A stretch of DNA of 64,000 bases. Origin: Polyporus tsugae. Its lineage: Eukaryota > Basidiomycota > Agaricomycetes > Polyporales > Polyporaceae. The translations under genes and the position numbers were made by a program. The notes under the pieces were generated by a model. It made no database searches and was not told the origin of the DNA. It was given only the letters and a program-made list of their open reading frames with translations. Where the stretch lies: the NCBI GenBank assembly GCA_024305745.1, contig JAHRBS010000008.1:1550001-1614000 (forward strand). The letters run 5' to 3'. How positions within the stretch are numbered: position 1 is the first letter of the stretch; the number at the start of each line of letters is the position of its first letter. Shown here piece by piece: positions 10,262 to 20,226 of this stretch.

Positions 10262-11917
10262 TCAATCGTCGAGGGGTTTCTCCTCTGCATTGTAGTTCTT
10301 GAAGGGATCCTTCCGGAGCGCTTCAGCCTCTGCGCTCATCATAACGTCCCGCACGGCAGGTTTGGGCTTCATGACCGAGCCTGGCACGGAGGAGGAAGAA
10401 CCGGACGGAGTCGGTGGCTGATTATGGACAATGGATTAGCGACTGTGTGAACAAATTGGGGGAAAGTGCGCACCTCATCGTCTCGGAAGGGCACAAATCT
10501 TGGTGTAGGGAGGACGGCAGGCTCCGCTTTGGGCTCCTCCTCGTCCTTGAACACCACGATCGAACTCTTGCTCGCCGTCCTGCCCTTCCCTTTCTTCGGC
10601 GCCAGTTCAGTAACCTCAGACGGACCTGTCTCGCCCTCGTCCCGGAACACCGCAATCGAGGTCTTGCTCGCCGTCCGGCTGCTCTTCGTGGCAGGAAGTG
10701 GCGTGGGAGCAGGCTCGTCCTCGTCACGGAAGATCGAGATGGAGCTCTTGCTCGCCGTTCGCGACTTCTCCTTCTTTGTCGGCGGCACGGGGGGCGGGGG
10801 CATCGACGAAGACGAGGCAGACGCGTCTTCCGGGCCCGGGTCGCGGAACACGGCGATCTTCGAGCCCGATGGGGCCCGCGAGGACCGTCCCGCACGCATC
10901 GTGGTTCCAGCGGCCTTGCTTACCTCGACCGTGTTCTCCTTGATGCGCGACTTGCGCGTGCCGATCTCCGGCCACGGCGTCGGATTCGTCGCCTGGTTCG
11001 GATCGTTCTCCGCATCGCCCGAGGGGTCGACGAACACGGGCATGCGGCCGTTCGGCCGAGGGGGAGCAGGGGCGGAAAACACGTCTTCGGAGATTGAGGG
11101 GGCGCGTCCGGACGTAGAACGTGTTGTACGGCGGCTCGACGAAGTTGCGGGTGGCTCACCGAGCACTCTACGCTTCGAAGCGTTGGCGGAGGACGCGGGG
11201 ACGGCCTCGTGGTCGGCCTCGGAGGACTGGGGAAGCGAGGGGGACGCCATCATGCGCTTCTGGAACTCGCGGTGTTTGGTCTCGAGCCGCTCGAGCGGCG
11301 CCGCCCGACGCGCGATGCCCAGGAGGTAGGTCTCGTCCGCCTCGACGCGTCTTTCCCCCTTGTGAGGGCCGTGTCGTACTTGGAAGAGGATGGGGAACTC
11401 ACCGGTTGGCACGCTCGAGCGCAATCGCGTACTCCTCGTAGAACAGCGCGTGGTTGGTCCCGATCTCGTTTACGAGCAGGAACTTGTAGATTACCGTCGG
11501 TTTGTCCACATAGCTCGCATACAGAACCCACAGCTTCAAGTATCTCAAGTCCCCACGCCACTTGCCGCCTCTGTCATCCCTGAGCACACGCGTCGCCTCT
11601 TCGAGGAGCTCGAGCAGACCGGACTCTGCGGAGTGACCTTGCGGGTAGTTCTCGACCGTCCAATACACGAAGCGGCTGTAGACCTCTAGGGGGTCGGCAT
11701 CGTCTGAATCGTCTTCAAGAGCGAGCTCAACGTTGGTGCGGTGGCGTTTACGCGCGTCGGCGAGACGGGTCTCTCGTTGGGCGTGCGGGGTGGAGAGGAT
11801 GGCGGAGAGCGCTGTGACGCGCCGCCCGGCTGCGAGTGGCTGGATGTTCTCCTTGGCCGCTTCGAGGACGTCGCAGTCGACAATGGGCGATGCGTCGTCG
11901 GTGAACACGTCGGTCAT
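10262..11917 (-). CDS. MAD3: Spindle checkpoint protein Mad3/BubR1-like, 515 aa
   Basis: Exons 11403-11917, 10474-11350 and 10262-10417 (515 + 877 + 156 nt) give 515 residues. A KEN box lies at 22-24 (AAKENIQPL), followed by the Mad3/BUB1 TPR-like homology region at about 75-190 (DPLEVYSRFVYWTVENYP, LRYLKLWVLYASY). A second KEN box lies at 309-311 (RIKENTVEV). This KEN-TPR-KEN order is that of Mad3/BubR1, which inhibits APC/C-Cdc20 in the mitotic checkpoint complex. No kinase domain follows, so this is Mad3 rather than Bub1. Between 330 and 465 are four close copies of a (T)ASKSSI-V-F-R-D-E unit that fit the ABBA Cdc20-binding consensus (see findings). The last exon carries a conserved KDPFKNY tail. 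The start is the first ATG upstream of the KEN box. Confidence 0.93.
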
Positions 11918-13164
11918 TGTACAAGATGGTGGTGAGTATAAAGCAGGTCAAGGTGGCATCGAACTAAGAACGTGATTCTTGAACAACCTTTTATCAAAAG
12001 CTAATCCTAGCCCTATCCTAGGGGCAACTAGGGTTTCAAAAAGTTTACTTACCATTTTAATCCTTCTAATACTATGTAATCATCAATCTGAAGACCGATT
12101 TAATATTGACTCCCACCACTTGGCAACCTTCAACAAACCCTCAGATTCAACACTTTCTCTGGACCCCCACGATGACGACGACGACACCGACGAGAACGAC
12201 GACGAGAATGACGACGACGACGGATTCATTGGGCTTGCATGATCGTGATGGTCCGGAGCAATCCGAGTACTGCTACAAGCTCGTTCACCCCAGCTTCGCA
12301 TCCAGCGATGACGATTCAGAGCTCAGGTGTTTTGCATACGTCTGCTCGGACGGCGGTCAACCGCTACCGAGGAATCCAAGAACCGTCACTCGTGGTTCAA
12401 TGCCTGTGCGGTGCTGGGGTGACTGGCAGGCCGAGGAATGGACTCGAGTCTCCACCAACGGCGCAAGAATGCATGCGAACAGCGTAAAGATGTTCCTCAG
12501 TCTTTCTGCTCATACACATCGTCATTACTGACGCCTTTCACCGGTTGGTCATCTGAACAACGGTCTAAATCTGGTTTTCAGACCTATTGCATCCTGTAGG
12601 CCCTTTGATAGGCTCACTTCGCTGTGCCGCGCTCGCAGCGTCGTCAAGGATGGTAGTCGTTATCCATCCCGGTCTGGCCTGGATGACCGCATTGCTTCTC
12701 GGTGCACCGCCAGCTTCCATGTTATCCTCGGCGGCGGCAGAAGGCGGTATAAGGTCCAGCAGCACGCCTCACGGTGCCCCTATCTCGTCGCCCCACTCGG
12801 CGCAAGCCCAGCACGGCGTTCGTTAGACTTGAGACCGGCTCTCCGGGCTTTCTCGACCGTCGGGGACAGGGCATTTAATGTCCTGGGGCGAACCAGCCCT
12901 AGTCCTTTCTTAGACAGGTCGCAACCGGTGAGTAGTAGTACTGGTTCGTCCTGCGCTCCGACCGCGTGTAGCGCTAACGCACCTTCCGACGCCCACAGAG
13001 GACGCGCCCAGGACACACGCACAGGATCGTTGGCTCAACGCAAAGTGGTGTCGATGGACAGTGTGGCTTTAGGTTCTGTGCGACATAACTGCTCATTGCT
13101 CCTGCGTCGTTGGCCTTGGTCTCCTAGGGTCCACCCCGGTCCCCCCTGCTAGTGTTTCCCCAAC
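11918..13164. other. 1.25 kb intergenic region, AT-rich then low-complexity
   Basis: The left 200 bases are AT-rich and likely the Mad3 upstream region. A GAC/GAY repeat follows at about 12170-12226. An open frame of 141 codons on plus (12106-12531) begins inside this repeat and then loses any bias, so I do not call it a gene. The right 600 bases are probably upstream sequence of the first sedolisin gene. Confidence 0.35.
12170..12226 (+). repeat. GAC-rich trinucleotide low-complexity tract
   Basis: Imperfect runs of GAC/GAT/GAG triplets (for example gatgacgacgacgac) cover about 57 bp. Read in one frame they give poly-Asp/Glu, in another poly-Thr; neither is part of a supported gene. Confidence 0.7.
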
Positions 13165-15413
13165 ATGCTAGCGGCGGGTCTGCTCGTTCTGTTCGTTCTT
13201 ACTCCTCTTGCTCTGGGAAGCACCGTTCCGCGATTTGATCTCGTCCCTCGAAGTCAACTATCCACGATCCCTTCCGGCTTCTCGCCCCACGCAAGAGCGC
13301 TGGTGGTCGACGACCATGTCCTTCGCTTGACCATCGGTTTCCCATTCAACAACGTAGAGGATCTACATGCAGCATTGCTGGACGTCAGCGACCCCTCGAG
13401 TCCGAACTACGGTCGGCACCTCTCCAAGGCTGAGGTGGGTTGCATTCGTCCACCCCCTCTGAATGCTTGACCGAGTTAATGCTACGGCTTTAGGTAGCCC
13501 GACTTGCTTCTCCGAGGGCTGACAGCGTCCAAGCAATCACCGATTGGCTCGGGAAGCATGGCCTCTCGCCGGACTCGCGCTCATATGCGGGCGAGACGCT
13601 GACCGTCCGCATTCCCGCGGCGCGCGCGAATTTCTTGCTTGCCGCCAACTTCACGGCATACACGCACGACACGACGAACACGACGATGATCCGGACACTA
13701 TCTTACTCCTTACCCGCCTATTTGCACGATCATATCGCCTTCGTGTATCCTACAACCCAGTAAGGTTTGCTCTGCTCGGTTCCCCGTTCATCGCGCTGAA
13801 CACGTGTAGATTCGACCCTCCTGTACGTGCCAAGGCGCCAGTCGAGCTTCTTGTGAGGCAGCAGCCGCGACACAGAAGGGCCGATAGTGCGCTTGCGGTG
13901 CCCGCTTCATGCGCGAACAGTATTAATCCCCAGTGTTTGCAAGCACTGTACGGCATCCCAACCACGCCTGCCACCTCTCCAGGCAACAGCCTGTACGTAA
14001 GTGGCCTCGGGGGAGAGTGTGCGAACCCAAATGATCTACAGGTCGGTAGATAGCGGCCGGCGGCTGCCATTATTAGGCTGACATTTTTGGCCTTGTAGAC
14101 GTTTCTCGCGCAGTTCAGGCCGGATATTAAACACGGGTCGTACACCTCCCTCGCCGTTGACGGAAGCTCGGACACAGGCATCCCAAGTGACGAAGGGGTG
14201 AGTTGGTAAATGTATGAGATTTGATGCGTGGCTCACCCCCATGCTGCAGAACTGCGACACACAGTACTCCGTGGGCCTGGCTACCAATGTATCTGTGACG
14301 TATGCCATTGCTGGAAGCGGGACAGATGGCGTGACATTCAGTGACCTGCTGGAAACAGTGGAGTACCTCCTCGCGCTGGACGAGCCGCCTCTAGTGGTGA
14401 CCACAAGTTACGTTTTCGACGAGCCGGACCTGAACAACCATAACTCCGTACAGATGGCTCTGTACGTCCCTCTCTCCATTTCCTCTGAGCAGCAGATACG
14501 AACTTCCTGTCCAGGACGCTGTGCAACTATTATGCCCAGCTGGGTGCCCGTGGAACGTCGGTCATATTTGCTTCGGGAGACGGTGGAGCAGTTGGAGGCA
14601 TTCCGAACAAGAACGCAGGGTGCCATCTGACGCCATTCGTACCCTCGTTCCCGTCCACTTGCCCATAGTAGGTGCTTCCCCCCACATCGCGTCCGAGCGT
14701 CTGTGTATCTCACCTCGGTCTAGTGTTACGTCTGTCGGCTCTACGCAAGGAATCAACCCTGAGGTCGCCGCCAAGTTCTCGTCTGGAGGTTTCTCGCACA
14801 TCTTCCCACGGCCTGCCTACCAAGACCATGCTGTCAGCCATTACTTGCAGAGCCAGGGAGACGCGAACGCGGGCCGATACAATGTCAGCGGGCGCGCGTA
14901 CCCGGACGTGTCCACACAAGGAGCGAACTTCTACATCCACTCCGGCGGCCAAGGATACGGCTTCACCGGGACGAGCGCGTCCAGCCCGACGTTTGCGAGC
15001 ATCATCGCGCTGATCAACGACCGGCTGCTCGCATCGGGCAGGAGTCCGCTCGGGTTCTTGAACCCGCTCCTGTACTCGAACGGCACTGCTGCGTTCAACG
15101 ACATCACTTCTGGAGATAACTACGACCCCGTGTGCGACGCGGGGTTTGATGCAGACGTTGGGTGGGACGCGGTGGGTACTGCTTGGATTCGCTATGCGGT
15201 GCGCTGGCTTACATGTCAATGTGCATGCTTTGTTTACAGGTTACTGGGCTGGGGACGCCAGATTACAATAAACTACTTAATATGGTGACAGGCAGCGCGT
15301 TGAGCGACCATCTTCAGAGCGGCGCCGCACGTGGACTATGGGTTCCTAGACTAATGTACACGTTTCTCTGGACATTTGTGGTAGGACTGTTACGTAGTGG
15401 CCCCATGTACTGA
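13165..15413 (+). CDS. Sedolisin (S53) serine-carboxyl protease 1, short tail with hydrophobic C-terminus
   Basis: The ATG at 13165 opens a signal peptide (MLAAGLLVLFVLTPLALGS). The prosegment follows, with SSPNYGRHLSKAE at the end of exon 1 (13165-13434) and FVYPTTQF near the end of the pro-region. Further exons include 13494-13759, 13810-14041, 14099-14197 and one from 14250. The mature enzyme keeps the catalytic Glu and Asp (E-G-N-C-D before QYSVG), the oxyanion Asp in FASGDGG and the Ser in GTSASSPTFA, so it should be active. Sedolisins are secreted acid-active endo- or tripeptidyl-peptidases. The last exon (VTGLGTPDYNKLL) ends with a hydrophobic stretch, LMYTFLWTFVVGLL, and a short polar tail. 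This could be a membrane or GPI-type signal, unlike its two neighbours. Total length is about 590 residues over some eight exons. Confidence 0.9.
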
Positions 15414-15871
15414 TATCGCATCGTAGCTCTGTATCACAAGTTTAAGTACGTAGTTCGAGGTCCTCTTCTATGTCCTGTACGTCGTGCTAATCCGTCTATT
15501 CTACAGTAGTCAGAATCTTTCATGAGCTGTCCCACGTGGAGACAACGATTCCGTCTTGATTCTTGACAGCATCACAGAGCCGACGCTCATGTTCAAGTTA
15601 AATGGGCGGAAGTGCCAGTGTCTTCATTCCAACGCTCGGAGTGCCTCTTCGTCAAATTCAGGCACAACGCCTCCAGGCTCCAGCCTAAGTACCTTCATGC
15701 CGAGGTTGATGTTTCTTATGCACGACTTGCTTACTCAGATTATCACTCTGCTATCAGCTTCAGTTGGAAACACCCCAGAAACAATCCTCGGAAACGTTGA
15801 CACCATTCTCATCCTGCAGCCTCTCCAAATTCAACTTCTCTCTCCCACCTTAACGGCACGATGCCATCGAA
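15414..15871. other. Intergenic region downstream of sedolisin 1
   Basis: About 460 bp with no supported gene; it contains the sedolisin 1 3' region. A frame at 15556-16044 on plus is open but lacks motifs and is contradicted by the relic in another frame at 15872-16024. Confidence 0.35.
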
Positions 15872-16024
15872 GACTGCCATGTCAAGGCTCTCGGAAACAC
15901 CAATGTCTAGCGGTTCGATGCGTTCAGCCGTGGGTACCCGGGCATTATCATGCTAGACGTGAACAACTTCCCGGTCGTTGGGAGCGGGAAGCTTGCAGGC
16001 TTCCTCAGGGTGACGGGAGCATGA
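15872..16024 (+). pseudogene. Relic of an unidentified protein-coding exon with an internal stop
   Basis: One frame reads DCHVKALGNTNV, then a TAG at 15908-15910, then RFDAFSRGYPGIIMLDV and NNFPVVGSGKLAGFLRVTGA before a TGA at 16022-16024. The residue composition after the TAG looks strongly protein-like, in contrast to flanking sequence. I do not recognise the family. The internal stop and lack of flanking exons suggest a decayed fragment rather than a live gene. Confidence 0.35.
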
Positions 16025-16754
16025 ACTCGTCCTTGAATATTTGATATTTGTGGAGGCACATTGAGCTCGTCCTTTCAACGACAACGTCAGCGCCCCGCTC
16101 GAGATCTTGGATCTTGAACTCCGTCCTCTCCTGGACAGCAGGGATACGGTTTCACGCCTTCAACTGCCCGCCTACGAGTTTCTAATAGGGCTAGGTAGTA
16201 CATATGTGGTGCGAAAACACGAGGAGGATACTAAGTATACCTGTGCTTAGGGCCACCGTGCGGTTCACACGATGTCTCTATGCCATTTGCGGCCTGCAAT
16301 CTGACCATTCGTGCGCATTGAAGGTAACTCAGTGGGCTATGGTGGACATAAGGTGCTCTGATGCCAGCTGCGAGCAGATCCCTGCCGACCCGGGAGCAGT
16401 AGTAAACCCATGCCTGGCACTGCAGCGCCATGATGTACAGTACATGTACACCACGACCCCCCGCCAATGACGATACATTCGTCGCAAAGATCGAGACCTG
16501 TGCTCCTCCGACGCCGGGGAGATCCAGAGCTACCTAACGCTGATCGATGTCGACCATTTCAAACTTCAAGCTTCAAGACTCGGGACCAATCACACCACAC
16601 CGATGGTACTTTGGTGGGAAAAAAAATCCGCGTGGTATATATCCTTGTTTCTTTAATTCCCACTTTCTCACCGTACCCGTGCACAACCGAATCCAAGAAA
16701 GACCGAGCATCGAAGGAAACAAACCCCTGCTTCCCAGCCTCTCTCGCCTAGTTG
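16025..16754. other. 730 bp without a supported gene
   Basis: Intergenic sequence between the relic and the 3' end of sedolisin 2. It includes a run of A (about 16619-16626). Small open frames on both strands lack motifs. Confidence 0.35.
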
Positions 16755-19011
16755 TTATAGTATATTATGGTGATGATGGTGCTTGCCGGTCTTGGTCGTC
16801 GCCGCCGTCGTGGTCGCGGCGGCGGCGGTAGTTGTGGTTGCTGCGGCAGCGGCGGAGGACGCGGCGTTGGCATCGGTGGAGGAGGCATCACCAGCACCAG
16901 TCACCGTCGCGTTGCCCGTCGAGCCGGTGTTCGACGCCGCAGAGCCGGTCACGGCCGCAAGCAGCTTCGTGAAGTCGGGCGTGCCGAGCCCGGTGACGGG
17001 GTCCCAGCCCTCGGCGGCGGGGAAGCCCTGCGTGCCGCAGCCGGGGTTGCTGCCCTTGGTGATGTCGTTGAGCGCCGCGGCGGCGGTCGAGTACAGGAGC
17101 GGGTTGAGGAAGCCGAGGGGGGACTTGCCCTGGTTGAGGAGCTCGTCGTTGAGGAGCGCGACGACGGCCGCGAACGTGGGCGACGATGCGGACGTGCCCG
17201 ATACGCCCTGGCCCTGGCCTGCGACGTCGACGATGAAGTTGACGCCCTGCGCGGAGACGTCGGGGAAGGCGCGGCCCTTGGTGTTGAAGAGGCCCGCGTT
17301 GGTGTTGCCGAGCGTCTTGAGGTAGGTGGCGACGGCGTCCGTTTGGTAGTCGGGCTGCGCGAAGATGTTGGAGAAGCCTCCGGAGGAGAAGTCGGCGGCT
17401 TGCTCGTTGATTCCCTGCGTGCTACCGACAGACGTCAAGCTGGTAAAGAGGTGATCGATCAGCAATTGCAGATAAAGTGGAAAGAGGTGCATTGCGCGGC
17501 TCACTAGGGGCAGCCAGATGGGAAGGTGGGCTGGAAGGCTTTGCCATTGCACGCAGTACTGGACTGAGAACCAGAGACACCACCATCACCAGACGAGAAC
17601 AGGATAGAGGTACCGCGGGCACCGAGCTGACCGTAGGCCGTGCATAGTTGGCTGTGGTCGAGGGCACGACATCAGTCCATGATGCATGGTGTATTTCACG
17701 ATCACCTACTTAGCAACGTCGGTCTCGCTCTCGAATCCAAGTTCGTCGAAACCGAATGAAGTCGTGAGAACAAGCGGAGGGTTGTCCTGCTTGAGGAGGA
17801 AGTTGATGATGTCGAGGAAACCGCCAAGGTCGCCATCCTGGTTGTTGTTACCAACAGAAACGAACGTCGTGGGAACATTGGTCGCAATGCCGACGGTGTA
17901 TTGGATATCCAACGTCTGAGATCATACGGAGGTAAGAGGACTGTTAGATTAAAGCAGGTATTTGCAACTTACAGCTTCCACGGTACCCTGAGAGTTGGTG
18001 TTGGTGATGCCACCATCGACACTAACGATATCAAATGTGCCGGCTGTGGCATCAGGACGAAGGACAGACAAGAATTCCTGATAAAGGACAAGAGTATAAG
18101 CAATCGCCGACATATCACCCGACGAGCGGAGGTCCTTACCGAGAGATCACTCTTGTTTGGAATCTCGTCAATGAAGCCACTGACTGCGAGGCTGTTCCCC
18201 GACGCAGAGGCGGCCGTGGTTGGGATGTTGTACAGCGCCTGTAAGCACGCGGGGGTGATCTGGGTGTTGCAAGATGAATCGACTGCAGCGCGTTTCGAAC
18301 GATGCCTCTTCCCGACACGACGGGGCAGGTCGACAACGTCGAAAACGGGGCCATGCCTCTTCACGGGCTCAATAAATCTACGATGCCGTTAAAACGCGAT
18401 CAATGCAGTAAGACACGAGAAAAACTCACTGAGTAGTGGGGTAGATGAACGCCACGTGGTCCTTGACCGTCTCTGGGAGCGAGTAGGCAAGCGTGCGGAG
18501 GCGGGTCTGGTTCGTCGCTTCATGCGTGTATTCATTGAAGTCAGCGCTCAGGAGAGTGTTCGCCTTGCTGACTGGCACTTTGATGCTGAGCATGTCACCG
18601 GAGGGGGAAACAGTCTGGGCCGTGATATTGTTCTTGCTCAACCACGCCTGGACCTTCGCGACACTCTCCGCCGACGGAGCAACCATGGCCTCGACCTAAC
18701 ATGACATCAGGTCCCTGCTGGCGTGAGTCGAAGAATGAGCGACATACCTCAGCCTTGGTAAGATGGTGGCCGTAGTTCTCGCTAGCGGGGTTGCTGACAT
18801 CGTAGAGGGCCTTCTCGAGGCCGGTGGCGTTGTTCTGAACGAGAGCAATACGGAGGTTCAAGGTGTGCTCCTGACTCGCCTTCTGGAGGTAGGAGAAACC
18901 GTGGGGGACCTCCGAGACGGAGCGCACGACATGGCGGCGCTCATGGAGGGAAGAAGCGGCAAGCGCAAGAGAGAAAAGAGAGGAGAGGACGAGCAGTCCG
19001 GCTGCAACCAT
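16755..19011 (-). CDS. Sedolisin (S53) serine-carboxyl protease 2, Ala/Thr-rich tail ending in a His run
   Basis: The minus-strand ATG at 19011 opens a signal peptide (MVAAGLLVLSSLFSLALAAS). The pro-region has SENYGHHLTKAE, the SKANTLLSADFNEYTHE block and FIYPTTQ. The catalytic Glu-Asp pair is present as E-A-T-L-D before IQYTVG, the oxyanion Asp in SSGDGG and the Ser in SGTSASSPTFAA; all required residues are intact. The exon ending VTGLGTPDFTKLLAAVTGSA runs on into about 60 residues of Ala/Thr/Ser with Asn and Gly, and the protein ends GKHHHHHNIL. Length is roughly 640 residues over about eight exons. The product is expected to be secreted, processed at low pH and active on extracellular protein. 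It is tandem with sedolisin 3 and convergent with sedolisin 1. Confidence 0.92.
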
Positions 19012-20226
19012 TTCGATATGTCAGTGAAAGAAAGTGGGGAAACAAAGGAACCACGGACGACCTCGAGAGGCGGAAGGTGGGTTGCTCACCTCTCAGAAGG
19101 GGAATATTTAACAGAAGCTGCTTCGCAGCGACCAACGGTTGTCAGGCGGCTTCGAGGGCCAGATGATCTCGGAAAGCGTTAAGCTGTCGCTCGTTGCGCA
19201 GTACTTCCGTCAAACCGGCTTGAGGAAGTTTGTTGTACACCGGCCTTGGCAAAAGTTTCGGCGCGCCTCGGCAGTGCCATTCGCGCTGAATTGGCATGGT
19301 GCCATGGCGGACGTGATACGAAGACTGAGAGACAGAAGCGTCACAAAAGAGCAGACAACGAAGGAAAAGGCCTGCGGTTGGCAATGCGACTCACGGCGTT
19401 GATTCACAGACAATAATCTTGATTTATGAATGGGAGCAAGGCAGAATGAGTCTTATCGACAGACGCCATCAATTGGCGGAGGTGTGGGAAATCAATCCGG
19501 AGCGCCAGAGAGAAGAGGCACGAAACAAGCAGCATCCGCGGGTCATCCGATGATCGTCACTGCGCCTTCCAGCTTTCCGGTCGCCATGCCGCAGGCCGAC
19601 ATATAACCTTCGTCAGAATCAGAGTTGCAAGCGGAATCAAGTCGACAGCACCCCTGACCTCGGGCAACTGTCAACGAGGACTCTCGCGTGACTGTTTGCT
19701 TCCAGAGGTCCTTGCGACAATCCTCAATGGGCCACTCACTTTACCTTTTTAAGCCCTGGACTTACTTTTTCAGGCGTGGGACGCCTTGATCGTCGCTGCT
19801 GGTTGGCAGACACGACGCGCTTCCAAGGCAGACTTGAATCTACGACAGCCAACAAAGCAACGCGTATGCGAATCTTAATGCGCCACGGCGCCCGGGAAAG
19901 AAGCGAGGATGTGGCGGCCGAATGCAATGAACCATAAGCAACCACTCTGCCCATCATTGGCAAATATTAATGATCTCATTGAATGAGGTATCAGCGTCGC
20001 CGATTCGTAAGTCCAATCAATGCTCACCTCGAAGCGCTCAACTGAACACAAATGGTGCTGACGGGCTCCCTCCAAGTCTCCAGCGTCGAAAGCGGAAGGA
20101 AAAGGCCACCGTTGTTTTCTAGTCCGCTACTCAACAATGTGGTGTATAATACAGCATGTCGCTCGTCCAAAATCCGAGTCCGAAATTGTCATCAAATCAG
20201 CAAAGCAAGCGTCGAATCCCTACTGC
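19012..20226. other. 1.2 kb between two tandem sedolisin genes
   Basis: Contains the upstream region of sedolisin 2 (AT-rich ggaatatttaac about 19099-19110, possibly its TATA element on minus) and the 3' region of sedolisin 3. Two short GC-poor frames around 19139-19413 have no motif. I see no gene. Confidence 0.35.

Noticed and set aside
10466..11329. 287-codon frame antisense to Mad3
   Set aside because: Mirror of the Ser-rich coding sequence in a GC-rich exon; the sense strand carries KEN boxes and TPR motifs with consistent splicing.
16767..17507. Long Gly/Arg-rich frame antisense to sedolisin 2
   Set aside because: The sense strand encodes the catalytic domain with GTSAS; the antisense frame is a by-product of Ala/Thr codons.
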